43,790 nt of DNA from Fibrobacter succinogenes (GCA_902756345.1 CACVQR010000021.1:1-43790), one strand, 5' to 3'; shown: positions 23,728-33,010, numbered from the stretch's first letter. Notes: generated from the sequence alone by a model not told the origin. Translations and numbers: made by a program.

Positions 23728-25884
23728 TTACTTGACAGAGACCTTGCTGAGCTTGTTGCCAACGCGAACCATGTAGAGTCCCTTGCTCGGGACAGACACG
23801 GCAGCGTTGCCGAAGAGAGCCTTGCCAGAAGCAACCAGCTTACCCTGCATGTTGAACACGGCGATGTTGGAGCCAGCCTTGGCGCCTTCAACAGAGATGT
23901 TCATGCCGGCAACGGTAATCTTTGCTGCGGCCGGAGCTGCAACAGCCTGGATGCCAGTCTTCGGCGTGTCAGAAATCTTGATGCCAGTAATCTTTTCCGG
24001 ATCAACGACGTTGCCGCTAGCATCGAGGAATTCGATGGACTTGATGGAGAGTTCGCCAACGCCGCCCTTAGCGTCCTTGACTTCCCACTTGAGGCCAGTA
24101 ACAGCCTTGAGAATTTCGCTACCTTCCGGTGCCTTGGCCTGGTCAACCCAAGAAAGGATGTTGATCAAGCTGTCCGGATCCGGAGACATGCAGTTCTTGG
24201 CTCTGCCGAGGAAGCCCATGTCGCATGCGGTCAGGTCGTAGGTCGTCGTGACATAGTCACCGGTTGCCGGAACATAGATACCCGGTTCAGCACCAGCTTC
24301 TGCAGTCTTTTCGTTGAGGATAGCCATACGGATCGGGCCAGAAGCCTTCATCGTCACGCGGAGAGACTTGATTTCGAGCTTGGTAAAGTCTACACCCTTC
24401 TTGTCGTTAGAAAGGAAGGACATGGCGATACCGGCAGACGGATACTTGAGGAGGCCTGCATCAGCAGCTTCCTGAGTCCATTTCGGTTCCGGGCCAATTT
24501 CCATAGAAGCTTCGGCGTAGATGACGCCATCCTTCAAATAGAGCGGAGAAGAACCAGAATCCGGAACCATCTTGGTACCGATACCGAGCTTGTCGTGGTA
24601 GGCGCCCCAGTTCCAGAAGCCGGAGAGACCAACAGTAGAATCGCGAGAAGCCATCTGCTGACCTTCGATGTCGGAAACAGACGGAGCCTTGGTCGGATCC
24701 GGGGTGAAAGGCGTAAAGCCAGTCAGGTCATAAAGGTTGGGCATGTTACCAGTCATGAGGAGGAGGTAAAGGAGGTTCAAGGTAGCCGGATAGTACTTTT
24801 CACCGGCAACACCTTCACCACAACCCTGAGCAGTTTCGCAGCTCGTGAGTTCGGAAAGAGCCTTATAAACCGTGTTGAGGTAGGACTTAGCAGCATCGGA
24901 ATCTACAGAAGAAGTAGCAAGGCCGAGACCACCAGAGAAGGTGGAGGACACAAAGTTACGCTTCTTGGAAAGTTCCGGCGTACCATCAACATAGTAACCG
25001 GAGTTCACGCCACTAGCAGAGTGAGTAGTCGGGATGAGCCAATCAGAAACCTTCTTGTTGAAGGTCTTTGCATCGGAATTACCATACCAGTAGTAAGCCC
25101 AAGCCATACGCCACGGGGTACGGGCTGCGTCATCAAAGAAACCGGCATCTTCGCTCTGTGCCACAGAAGCAGAAGTCTTAGTCGGCTTGTGAGAGTTCCA
25201 ATCGCACCAGTCCGGAACAAGACCCGTAGAGGAGTTCTGGCAAGCCTTCAAGTCGGAAGCGGTGGTCGAAAGCACATTGGACCACGGACCAGAAGCATCG
25301 ACTGACTTGAAGAGTTCAAAGTTAGCGAGCGTACCATAGCTCGGGTTGAAAGCATCATTCCACTGGTTACCCGGCTTAACGTGGCCACCGTTAATATCGT
25401 TTTGGCCAATCCAAGAGATAATCTTCTTGGCGTCGCTCAAATAGGAATCCTTGTTCCACTGCTTAGAAGCCATCACGAGAGCAAGAGCAGCGTCAACGTC
25501 TGCGTCAGTTGCAGAACCGGTACCGCCACCTTCACCGATACGCCAGTTCATACCACCGCCGTTACCGCCGTTGGACGTCCAAACGCCATAAACCTTATCG
25601 AACATGGTCTGATCGTCCATATAGACGGCGATCAACATACCGTAAGCAATAGCTTCGGAAACGGTAGAGCCCGTTCCTTCCGGTGCATAAATCCAACCGT
25701 TGCTGGAGTTGTACCAAGCCTTTTTCCACGTCTGGTAGTGGGACTTGATCATATCCGTATTGGCATATTCAATAATATTGCCGTGCGGATGTTTCATGTT
25801 CTGCGGGAACGGATACTGTCCCGCAAAAGCGGTGGCGGCCGTAAGGGCAAGCGCACCAGCAGCGATTTTGAAAGTGTTCTTCAT
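23728..25884 (-). CDS. Secreted GH8 endoglucanase with sorting-like tail
   Basis: The 718-residue protein has a signal peptide ending TAFA|GQYPF. The GH8 catalytic domain (~22-385) shows STVSEAIAYGM with the likely acid Glu77, ATDADVDAALALVMA with conserved Asp127/Asp129, and DDAARTPWRMAW with the likely base near Asp252. GH8 enzymes hydrolyse beta-1,4-glucan by an inverting mechanism. Residues ~405-640 form a beta-rich domain of carbohydrate-binding type (GLSGFWNWGAYHD...), family not certain. The last ~60 residues (VEGAKAGSNIAVFNMQGK... GLYMVRVGNKLSKVSVK) look like the C-terminal sorting domain of type IX secretion cargo. GGAA precedes the ATG. The gene is alone, with its own terminator. 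Confidence 0.9.
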   Translation of the reverse strand: MKNTFKIAAGALALTAATAFAGQYPFPQNMKHPHGNIIEYANTDMIKSHYQTWKKAWYNSSNGWIYAPEGTGSTVSEAIAYGMLIAVYMDDQTMFDKVYGVWTSNGGNGGGMNWRIGEGGGTGSATDADVDAALALVMASKQWNKDSYLSDAKKIISWIGQNDINGGHVKPGNQWNDAFNPSYGTLANFELFKSVDASGPWSNVLSTTASDLKACQNSSTGLVPDWCDWNSHKPTKTSASVAQSEDAGFFDDAARTPWRMAWAYYWYGNSDAKTFNKKVSDWLIPTTHSASGVNSGYYVDGTPELSKKRNFVSSTFSGGLGLATSSVDSDAAKSYLNTVYKALSELTSCETAQGCGEGVAGEKYYPATLNLLYLLLMTGNMPNLYDLTGFTPFTPDPTKAPSVSDIEGQQMASRDSTVGLSGFWNWGAYHDKLGIGTKMVPDSGSSPLYLKDGVIYAEASMEIGPEPKWTQEAADAGLLKYPSAGIAMSFLSNDKKGVDFTKLEIKSLRVTMKASGPIRMAILNEKTAEAGAEPGIYVPATGDYVTTTYDLTACDMGFLGRAKNCMSPDPDSLINILSWVDQAKAPEGSEILKAVTGLKWEVKDAKGGVGELSIKSIEFLDASGNVVDPEKITGIKISDTPKTGIQAVAAPAAAKITVAGMNISVEGAKAGSNIAVFNMQGKLVASGKALFGNAAVSVPSKGLYMVRVGNKLSKVSVK

Positions 25885-26107
25885 AATTATTCCTTATTGA
25901 TGACTTTTACACCCACTCTTAAATATAAAATAGAGACCTTTTTTGGGAAAGGTTTCAATTGTAATAATTCAGTTGCAAAAGTGGCGTTTTTACGTAAATT
26001 TCTAGGAATCTAGTGATTTTGTTCACACCCCGAATTTCACTTTTTGTTCGCAAAACGTTCTCAAAAAATTGTGGGAATTTACGTCCCGACAAAATGTTAA
26101 CAGCAAG

Positions 26108-27277
26108 TTACTTTGCAGAATTCTGAGCCAACTTGGCTTTTGCCCGTTTGCGACGCCAAACTTTGAACTCGCTATACAGCGTACTGACCGTATAGATGAA
26201 AATCAAGAGCAGGATTGTATTCTTGGGCTGGTTCAAGTTGCAAATGCCCCATGCAATCGTAATGATCGGCAAATGAATCAAATACGGGTAGAACGAAGCA
26301 CGGCCGATTTTGCGGACAATGCCAATGCAGAAGAACTTCGCGACAAAACCCTTGCCGGTCAGAAGCGAAACCAGGAAAAGGCCGTACAATAAAATCGGGA
26401 GCGAATGATGGAAGAAATAATTGAAGCCTGGATTCAGTTCCGGACGCATCAGGAAGAGACTGCCGTAAATAGCGGCGAGCATGGCAAATTGCGCAATACC
26501 GCTTGCAAAGTTTCGCTTGAGAAAGTCGAAATGGCCTTCTTTGAAGAGCCTGAAGAGCACCATGCCGAACAGGTATTCAAAAATACGGACAGGAGCAAAG
26601 ATATGGAAGAAACGGTACTTGGCATCGTAGCTTTCGAACCAAAGGTTGTCGGAAAGGCCAAAGAAGGCAGCCCAGAGAATGCCCGGAATAAAGAGCGTTC
26701 CGAAAAGCACCCAGAGCGTGCGATCGCTCTGTTTGAAAAGCCAGCGGCTAAACCAGGGCGTTACGGCGTAGCACACAAAGAAACTGGTAAGTGACCAGGA
26801 AGGTTCGTTCAGTTTCATACCAAGATCTGGCACAATGGACCAAGTAAGCGTGATATGCAAAAGGAGGCTTCGCCACGGGTGGGTCATTTTTGCAAGGCCT
26901 GCGGCAAAGCAGTCGCCCATTTCGTTTAAAGCGGGCAGGTGCGTGTAACCGCTAAACTTGAAGACGAGTACCACGAACATGAGGAGCGTCATGAAGAAGT
27001 GCAGGCGGTACAGTTTGGAGATGCGGGCGAACATGAAGGGGATTACAGGAATACGGCGTTCCGGATCGCTAAACTTGCTCGCGAAAAGAAAACCGGCGAG
27101 CACGTAGAAGATGCCGGCGGCAAAGGCGGGAGCATTAATGATAGGCATGATCCACTTGTAGTCGGACATGTAATTGAGGGCCGAAGAAGAGCCCAAGTGC
27201 AGCATCACGATGTTAATGCTTGCGAGGAGTCGAAGGCCGTCAAGAGCCGGGAAGTAGTTAGGCTTATTTACTGTCAT
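26108..27277 (-). CDS. Membrane acyltransferase (acyltransferase 3 family)
   Basis: The 389-residue protein has about ten hydrophobic helices and the family start YFPALDGLRLLASINIVMLHLG, with the conserved His in the first helix. A further segment (YVLAGFLFASKF) fits the acyltransferase 3/OafA/NodX group. Members move acetyl or other acyl groups onto sugars of lipopolysaccharide, capsule or secreted glycans across the inner membrane. The substrate is unknown. The gene stands apart from the polysaccharide locus by about 5 kb and is followed by 223 bases before the GH8 gene in the same direction. The basic C-terminus (KVWRRKRAKAKLAQ) is probably cytoplasmic. Confidence 0.85.
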   Translation of the reverse strand: MTVNKPNYFPALDGLRLLASINIVMLHLGSSSALNYMSDYKWIMPIINAPAFAAGIFYVLAGFLFASKFSDPERRIPVIPFMFARISKLYRLHFFMTLLMFVVLVFKFSGYTHLPALNEMGDCFAAGLAKMTHPWRSLLLHITLTWSIVPDLGMKLNEPSWSLTSFFVCYAVTPWFSRWLFKQSDRTLWVLFGTLFIPGILWAAFFGLSDNLWFESYDAKYRFFHIFAPVRIFEYLFGMVLFRLFKEGHFDFLKRNFASGIAQFAMLAAIYGSLFLMRPELNPGFNYFFHHSLPILLYGLFLVSLLTGKGFVAKFFCIGIVRKIGRASFYPYLIHLPIITIAWGICNLNQPKNTILLLIFIYTVSTLYSEFKVWRRKRAKAKLAQNSAK

Positions 27278-27282
27278 AATAT

Positions 27283-27366
27283 AATTCGGAGTTCAGAATT
27301 CGGAGTTCAGAGTTGAAATTAATTCGGAGTTAGTAATAATTAATTCTGAAATCTGAATTCCGAATT
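27283..27366. repeat. Short direct and inverted repeats between genes
   Basis: AATTCGGAGTTCAG occurs in tandem at 27283-27296 and 27297-27310. A partial third copy is at 27321-27333, and a near-exact inverted copy (CTGAATTCCGAATT) at 27353-27366. The unit fills the whole gap between the CBS-domain gene and the acyltransferase gene. It can fold into a hairpin and may be an intergenic repeat family. Confidence 0.6.
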
Positions 27367-27368
27367 CA

Positions 27369-28430
27369 TCATTTTTTTCCTTTATCTTGTTGGCGGATGC
27401 GGGCAAGGGCTTTGGAGCGGCGGCGGGCGGTTTCCTGGAGGTCGATGGCTTCGTCATATTCATCGACGATTTCACGGCCGAGAATTTCCTCGAGGACGTC
27501 TTCGAGACTGACAATGCCTGCAATGGCGCCCCACTCATCGACCACGCCCACGATATGTCCGCGTTGCTTTAGGAATCGGAGCAAAAGCTTGTCAAGCGTA
27601 AGGCTGTCGGGAATGAGTTGCAACGGGCGCATCATCTGGCGGAGTTTTACATCGCGCATGCCCTCGGCAAGCTTGTTGTAGGCGTCGCGGCGAAGTACGA
27701 TACCGACCCAGTTGTCCTTTTCTTTTTCGTAAAGCGGTACGCGCGAAAACGGCCAGTTTCCGCGTTCATCGAGAGTCTCGCCGATAGAGGCGTCAGCCTG
27801 AAGCGAGAAAACCACTTGACGCGGTGTCATGACCTTACGCACCGGCACCGACTTTAGAGCCAAAATGTTCTTGATAACCAGGGACTGTTGGCGGTCAATG
27901 ACATCTTCGCGGAGTCCGAGACTCACCAGGCTGTTGATGTCATCGATACTCACGTCTTTCTTGTCTTCTTTTTCGCGGGTCCAGTGTTTGGTGAGCGTGA
28001 GGCAAAGCCAGATAATACCTGTCCATGAAAGGACAATCGTAATGTAGTAGAACGGTACTGCGACCAAGGGGGCTACAATTTTCGCCTGCTTGACGCCGAG
28101 CGTTTTCGGCGTGATTTCGCCAAACAAAAGAATCAGCACGGTAAGAATTATCGGGAGCGATACCTGTCCAATCGGTGGCAAATTTTTGACAGCCAGCGCC
28201 GTCGCAAGTGATGCGCCCACGGTGTTTGCAATCGTGTTCACCACCAGCACCGAAGCTATGTAACGGTCAATATTCTCTTTGACATGCACGATATAGCGGG
28301 CGGTGAATTTCTTTTGTTTTTGCAGTTGCTCAATGGTTGCAGGCGGCATGCTGTAAAATGACGCTTCTGTCACCGAACAGAACGCCGAAATGGCAAGGCA
28401 ACCTAGAACCGTAAGGACGATATAAAACAT
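27369..28430 (-). CDS. CNNM/CorC-type membrane protein with CBS pair
   Basis: The 353-residue protein begins with a DUF21 membrane domain (~1-140, VTEASFYSMPPATIEQL, then LLFGEITPKTLGVKQA). It is followed by a pair of CBS domains (~190-315: VRKVMTPRQVVFSLQ..., HIVGVVDEWGAIAGIVSLEDVLEEILG). The CorC transporter-associated domain at the end is lacking; a basic tail takes its place. Such proteins are linked to magnesium or cobalt efflux and to metal tolerance. The start overlaps the stop of the SppA-like gene by one base (TAATG), so translation is coupled. The hemolysin label often given to this family is historical. Confidence 0.85.
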   Translation of the reverse strand: MFYIVLTVLGCLAISAFCSVTEASFYSMPPATIEQLQKQKKFTARYIVHVKENIDRYIASVLVVNTIANTVGASLATALAVKNLPPIGQVSLPIILTVLILLFGEITPKTLGVKQAKIVAPLVAVPFYYITIVLSWTGIIWLCLTLTKHWTREKEDKKDVSIDDINSLVSLGLREDVIDRQQSLVIKNILALKSVPVRKVMTPRQVVFSLQADASIGETLDERGNWPFSRVPLYEKEKDNWVGIVLRRDAYNKLAEGMRDVKLRQMMRPLQLIPDSLTLDKLLLRFLKQRGHIVGVVDEWGAIAGIVSLEDVLEEILGREIVDEYDEAIDLQETARRRSKALARIRQQDKGKK

Positions 28431-30775
28431 TATTCAATACCTAACAAAGCCGGCTCAAAAAGCGCGGGCTCGACAGCCCAAAGTTGCGGGCGGCTCAAGT
28501 CATAAATGTATTCGGTCCAGTCGGAAAGCTGGTAAAGCATCTTGGAGCCCGGCGTCGGGAGCGTGAGCGAATGGCCGGAGCCGAGCACTTGCAAATCGAC
28601 GTCGGTGTTTTCGCCGATGTCGGCAAGTTGCTTGGCGACGGCGATCGCGTCGTCGATTCCGCCGAGGCCGTGCACGAGTCCTGCGGCAAGGGCCTTGATG
28701 CCGATCATGACGCGGCCGCCACCGTAGGCGGTATCGACGGTCGCCTGCGGGATTCCCGTAGCCTTAGAAACGACTCCAGTAAAGCGATCGTAGAATTCAT
28801 CCATGTACGCTTGCAAGGCGGCCTTTTCGCGGTCCGTCCAGGAGCGCGTAAAGGTCGTCGCGTCGGCATATTCGTGCGTCTTGACGGTTTCGGCCTTGAG
28901 CCCGATTTTTTCCATAAGGCCCGAGGCGTCGACTTTACCGCCATAGATACCGATGCTACCTACAATGGCCATCGGTTCTGCAAGGATCTTGTCGCCGGCA
29001 CAAGCGATATAGTAACCGCCCGAGGCGCCCATGTAACCGATGCTAGAAACCACAGGAATGCCAATTTCGCTGATATTGCGAAGCGCAGCCCAAATCTTGT
29101 CGGAAGCGATTGCGGAGCCGCCCGGCGAAGAAACGCGCACTATCAAGGCTTCTGCACCGGTGCCGGGCAATTTGCGGATTGATTCGAGTACCGAGCGTTC
29201 CATGCGGGAATCGATAGTGCCGTCAATATTCAAGAGGGCGATCTTTGCTCGCGGAGCCCAACTTTCGTTGAAAATCTTCTTGCCTGTCGGCGTCCAAGTG
29301 CGGTACGCCGCATTCGGGTAGTCGATATCAAAGAACGTCTTCAATGCGTAAGATGGCACTTGATCCAGGTAAAGCAAGGTGTCTACAAGGCCCGCGCGCT
29401 TTGCAGCAGACGCCGTTACCAGCGGTTCGCCCGCCAAGGAATCCAAATGTTTGTAGGCATTTGCGGAAGACATTTGCGAGCCTACGCCACGCATCGAGAT
29501 GTAGGTTTGCAGAGCGGTCCACAAATCATGATACAGGGTATCGAAATTGTCACGAGCTTCTTTTGACATAGAATCCGCGACGTACGGTTCTACTGCTGAC
29601 TTATAAGCCCCATGACGCAGGAATTCCGCCTTCACGCCTAGTTTGTCGAACAGACCCTTATAGAAAAGAATGTTTCCGCCGAGACCGCGCCAGTTCATGT
29701 GAGCGGAGGGTTCCACTGCAATACGGTCTACATGCGCAGACGCCAGCAACACCGCAGGGCGGATGTCATCCATGTAGGCGACCACCTTGCTTCCGCGGGC
29801 CTTGAGTTTTTTGACGTAGCGGTCAATTTCGCTCGAGACGCCGATGTTACCCTTGTAGCCCGAGAAGTCCAGAATCACGAGGCCGCAGGCCGGGTCGCGC
29901 AGCATGTGTTCAAACAGATTACGCACATGCCAGATGCTAATGGAACTCTTGCGGAAGAACGAGAATTCGTCTTCAGTTTCCGCAACTTGCATGTCGAGCG
30001 GCACGCGAATAATCTGCGCACTCAAAGAAGCGTTCGGGTTGCGGGCACTGTGATAGCCCCAGGCGCCGCCCTTGGGCAAGAGGTCGTCGTATACATGCAA
30101 GGCGACATTGTTGTAAGCACCGAAACTGGTGGAGAAGGTAAGGCGGTATTCGTCATCGCCATAGAGCGGCATGCGGAAGCCCCAGCGCACACCGTAAAGG
30201 CCGAGTTCAAAAAGCAAACGGTGGTCTTCAAAATCTTCGACGTCGTAACTCACACTGAAGAGAGGGCCGAGGCGCAAAGTTGCACCCAAGTTCTGCACAC
30301 GTTCAGGAGCCTGCGGGCCGGCATAAAGCACATTGTCGCAGGAGTAGCCAAGCGACACGAACGAAAGAGGGCGAATCATAACACCCAAATCCATGCTCCA
30401 TTCCGTGCCCGTAAATTCTGCAGTACGGATAGCGTTAACGCGCTCGCCTACAAAAATCGTGCGGTTCCAGAGAGCGTTTCCGTGAATGAGGCTCCAGCGG
30501 GAAAAATCGAGGTGATGCGGGCCCTGGGTATATTCAAAGCCTGCAGCCCAGTGTTCTAAATTACCGCCAACACGAAAATCCTTGATGGAATTGTCGTAAT
30601 CGTAACTAATGAGCGCGCCCTTGGAATCAAAGGCGGCAACGCCGGCCGGGTTACCCCAAATGCCATGTTCATTTTCAAGCGATACAAAACCCGACTCGCC
30701 CGGAATATAGGCGAGGGCATACGTAGCGCAGAACAAAAAAAGCGCGGATACAACCTTATTTTGCATCAAATTCAT
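28430..30775 (-). CDS. sppA: SppA-type S49 peptidase fused to barrel-like domain
   Basis: The protein (about 781 residues from ATG 30775) has a signal peptide (MNLMQNKVVSALFLFCATYALA). A beta-rich region of ~230 residues follows, starting GIWGNPAGVAAFD as in PorV/FadL-like outer-membrane proteins. Then come two S49 domains as in the 67-kDa SppA: GAYKSAVEPYV holds the likely catalytic Lys, and GYMGASGGYYIACAGDK the catalytic Ser. SppA degrades leftover signal peptides at the inner membrane. The added domain could place this one at the outer membrane. An upstream ATG at 30805 would add ten residues, but AAGGGGAG lies before 30775. The start overlaps the oxidoreductase stop by 20 bases. Catalytic residues look intact. 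Confidence 0.85.
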   Translation of the reverse strand: MNLMQNKVVSALFLFCATYALAYIPGESGFVSLENEHGIWGNPAGVAAFDSKGALISYDYDNSIKDFRVGGNLEHWAAGFEYTQGPHHLDFSRWSLIHGNALWNRTIFVGERVNAIRTAEFTGTEWSMDLGVMIRPLSFVSLGYSCDNVLYAGPQAPERVQNLGATLRLGPLFSVSYDVEDFEDHRLLFELGLYGVRWGFRMPLYGDDEYRLTFSTSFGAYNNVALHVYDDLLPKGGAWGYHSARNPNASLSAQIIRVPLDMQVAETEDEFSFFRKSSISIWHVRNLFEHMLRDPACGLVILDFSGYKGNIGVSSEIDRYVKKLKARGSKVVAYMDDIRPAVLLASAHVDRIAVEPSAHMNWRGLGGNILFYKGLFDKLGVKAEFLRHGAYKSAVEPYVADSMSKEARDNFDTLYHDLWTALQTYISMRGVGSQMSSANAYKHLDSLAGEPLVTASAAKRAGLVDTLLYLDQVPSYALKTFFDIDYPNAAYRTWTPTGKKIFNESWAPRAKIALLNIDGTIDSRMERSVLESIRKLPGTGAEALIVRVSSPGGSAIASDKIWAALRNISEIGIPVVSSIGYMGASGGYYIACAGDKILAEPMAIVGSIGIYGGKVDASGLMEKIGLKAETVKTHEYADATTFTRSWTDREKAALQAYMDEFYDRFTGVVSKATGIPQATVDTAYGGGRVMIGIKALAAGLVHGLGGIDDAIAVAKQLADIGENTDVDLQVLGSGHSLTLPTPGSKMLYQLSDWTEYIYDLSRPQLWAVEPALFEPALLGIE

Positions 30776-31703
30776 TCGCACTCCCCTTCTTGCATACTTC
30801 ACCAACCAAAGAAACCATGATCACTGCAGCACAGGCGTCGTATAGGCCTCCATACCAACTGTAATCGGGTTCCTCATCTTGCGCCGTTTTTTTATAACTT
30901 CTTAAATAATTTAGAAAAGCCTGATGTTCCTTTTGTAAGGCATACGCCGGATTGCCGTTGCGATAGGCGCCCAAATCCAGCTTGACCGAGCGAGCGCCCA
31001 TCGAAATTTCTACCGTACGCGAATCAGAGGCGGAATTTCGGTCTGCTATAAATTCAGCATTTAACGTTTTCAAGTCATAGAAGGCGTGCACCCGGTCGTC
31101 CGACAGTTCTTCGCAGCGAAACGACTTGTACATCATCGCTTCCTTGCCGGCAAAGAAATGAAGCAGGTCCATGTCGTGGATCATCAGGTCATATTCCACG
31201 GAGACATCGCGGTTGCGCGGAGAGAATCCGTGCGTTCGCGTAAACTTGAAGCTGACCGGGGAGGCATCTTGTTTCTGGAGAAACCAGAATTTGAAGTAAT
31301 CCTGCATTTCCTTGAAAAAATCGGACTTCACAAATTCTTCGATGGCCGGGTTGTAGCGTTCCGAATGGCCGACAAAGACAAATGCATTACGCTCCGAGGC
31401 AATGCGCCGAAATTTTTCTGCATTTTCAAAAGAGATGGATACCGGCTTTTCGACAAGCACCGGGAGCATGATTTCGATAGATTTTTTGACGTATTCGTCG
31501 TGCGTTACTGCAGGCGATGCGACCACGGCAAAGTCCGGCGAAAGTTTGCCGACTGCGATTTGTTCGAACAGGGCGGTCGCCTCGGCCGTGGTATCCGCCA
31601 CTCCGATAAATTCAATGCCATCGGCTTCGAACAACCGCTTGTGCCGCTGCCCCATAGTTCCGTTGCCGATCAGGACTGCTTTATAAGAACATGAATTTTG
31701 CAT
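30756..31703 (-). CDS. Gfo/Idh/MocA family oxidoreductase
   Basis: The 315-residue product has an N-terminal Rossmann fold with AVLIGNGTMGQRH, the VVASPAVTHDEYV loop and the conserved LVEKPVS, which carries the family's Lys. The C-terminal half is the usual substrate and dimer domain (EYDLMIHDMDLLHFF). Family members oxidise or reduce sugars and cyclitols with NAD(P), often sugar nucleotides in surface-glycan pathways. The substrate here is unknown. It overlaps the upstream outer-membrane protein gene by about 23 bases and the SppA-like gene behind by 20 bases, so all are one operon. Confidence 0.85.
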   Translation of the reverse strand: MQNSCSYKAVLIGNGTMGQRHKRLFEADGIEFIGVADTTAEATALFEQIAVGKLSPDFAVVASPAVTHDEYVKKSIEIMLPVLVEKPVSISFENAEKFRRIASERNAFVFVGHSERYNPAIEEFVKSDFFKEMQDYFKFWFLQKQDASPVSFKFTRTHGFSPRNRDVSVEYDLMIHDMDLLHFFAGKEAMMYKSFRCEELSDDRVHAFYDLKTLNAEFIADRNSASDSRTVEISMGARSVKLDLGAYRNGNPAYALQKEHQAFLNYLRSYKKTAQDEEPDYSWYGGLYDACAAVIMVSLVGEVCKKGSANEFDAK

Positions 31704-32511
31704 AAAGTCCTAACGTATGGCCGGTTTCCATTCCAAACAAGTAGCCGCGATTTATTTCGTAAAAAAGGGCGATTCCTAAAGAATTCTTGAGCACGGCAAA
31801 ATAGCGGGCGGCGTCAACGCGCATTCTAAAGCCTTGGTCTAGATCATCCATTTTACGGTACGACTTTTGCATGTTCAGGTTTTCGGATTCCTGAATGCGC
31901 CAACGGTACAGGAAAACGTAATCGAACTTCCAGCCGGAATAATCGTCACGGTCCCAGAGGAACTTCCACGAAATGGAGCCCTTTACGCCCAGTTCATCGC
32001 CCGGTTGATAATTCTGCTTTTCAAGGAACGTGTAGTATTCAACCGCGGCCCCAAGCGTCATATTCCGGGAGAATTCATAAAGGCCGAAGGGCGAAACGCC
32101 CAAGCGGTAGAATCGATTGACTTGCGAGCCCTCGCGCGGCGGAAGGGTCCAGTTTAAATCTACCCCGAAAAACGGGAAGGGGCGCATTTTTACACCCAGG
32201 TACGATTCATTCAATCCGTTGACATGCAAGTTCAGCGCCTCGTGACGCTGATCGTGAAGTTCCGTATCCCACAGGTAGCTTACAAAACGGTATGAGAAGT
32301 CACCGTAAACGCTAAAGCAATGGCAAGGAGCGAACTCCCCCGACACATTCATGTCTGCACTGTAAACGTCGTCTCGAAGTTCCGCCAAACCTCCAAACAG
32401 GGCATAGCTTTCGGGGGCTCGCACCGGCAAAATAGATTCGCGGGCATGGCCCAAAAGCGCCAAGACAACAACACAAAAGGGAATTATTCTTAAAGAAAGA
32501 TATCGTTTCAC
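31681..32511 (-). CDS. Outer-membrane beta-barrel protein, unknown function
   Basis: The mature protein of about 255 residues is dominated by amphipathic strands with aromatic ends (FSVYGDFSYRFVSYLW, YLGVKMRPFPFFGVDLNW, LGVKGSISWKFLWDR) and ends in AKFMFL, a typical outer-membrane signature. I do not recognise the family. The frame can begin at GTG 32556 or GTG 32511. I chose the second because it gives a normal signal peptide (VKRYLSLRIIPFCVVVLALLGHA), though no clear ribosome site is seen for either. It is first in an operon with an oxidoreductase, an SppA-like peptidase and a CBS protein, and diverges from the polysaccharide locus. Confidence 0.65.
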   Translation of the reverse strand: MKRYLSLRIIPFCVVVLALLGHARESILPVRAPESYALFGGLAELRDDVYSADMNVSGEFAPCHCFSVYGDFSYRFVSYLWDTELHDQRHEALNLHVNGLNESYLGVKMRPFPFFGVDLNWTLPPREGSQVNRFYRLGVSPFGLYEFSRNMTLGAAVEYYTFLEKQNYQPGDELGVKGSISWKFLWDRDDYSGWKFDYVFLYRWRIQESENLNMQKSYRKMDDLDQGFRMRVDAARYFAVLKNSLGIALFYEINRGYLFGMETGHTLGLYAKFMFL

Positions 32512-32562
32512 AGCTAGATGACTACAATTTAACAAAAAAGACAATCCTGCAGGCACGGTTGG

Positions 32563-32591
32563 TTGGAAATCCCATAACGATTATCTATATT
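32563..32591 (+). promoter_or_regulatory. Promoter of polysaccharide operon
   Basis: TTGGAA (32563-32568) and TATATT (32586-32591) are 17 bases apart. Transcription would start near 32598, only about four bases before ATG 32602, so the first gene may be made from a nearly leaderless message. Confidence 0.5.
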
Positions 32592-32601
32592 AGGGTTCAT
32601 C

Positions 32602-33000
32602 ATGAAGAAGATAATCACATACGGTACTTTTGATCTTTTACATTACGGCCATATTAACCTTCTGAAGCGTGCCAAGGCTTTAGGCGATTATCTTATTGTA
32701 GCCCTTTCCACTGACGAATTCAACTGGAACCAAAAACAGAAAAAATGCTACTTCAGCTACGAGAAGCGTAAGCAGCTCCTGGAAGCCGTGCGCTACGTGG
32801 ACCTCGTGATTCCCGAAGAAAGCTGGGACCAGAAGAAAACGGACGTCAAGGAATACCACGTAGATACTTTTGTGATGGGCGATGACTGGAAAGGAAAATT
32901 CGATTTCCTTAAAGATTCCTGCGAGGTGGTTTATTTGCCCCGCACGCCGGAAATCAGCACGACCCAAATCAAAAAAGATCTGGAAACTTTAAAGAAATAG
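32602..33000 (+). CDS. tagD: Glycerol-3-phosphate cytidylyltransferase
   Basis: The 132-residue product is a compact TagD-type enzyme: [18 protein letters not shown] with the nucleotide-binding HxGH near residues 16-19, [14 protein letters not shown], and [12 protein letters not shown], the signature that binds the CTP phosphates. It joins CTP and glycerol-3-phosphate to CDP-glycerol in the cytoplasm. In Gram-positive cells this feeds teichoic acid. In a Gram-negative setting it feeds glycerol-phosphate groups on capsule or O-antigen. A related choline- or ethanolamine-phosphate cytidylyltransferase is less likely given the small size. It heads the plus-strand operon of the locus. Confidence 0.9.
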   Translation: MKKIITYGTFDLLHYGHINLLKRAKALGDYLIVALSTDEFNWNQKQKKCYFSYEKRKQLLEAVRYVDLVIPEESWDQKKTDVKEYHVDTFVMGDDWKGKFDFLKDSCEVVYLPRTPEISTTQIKKDLETLKK

Positions 33001-33010
33001 TAGACTTACA

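Noticed and set aside
29699-30559. Plus-strand reading frame of 286 residues opposite the SppA-like gene
   Set aside because: Antisense shadow of a gene with intact catalytic motifs.
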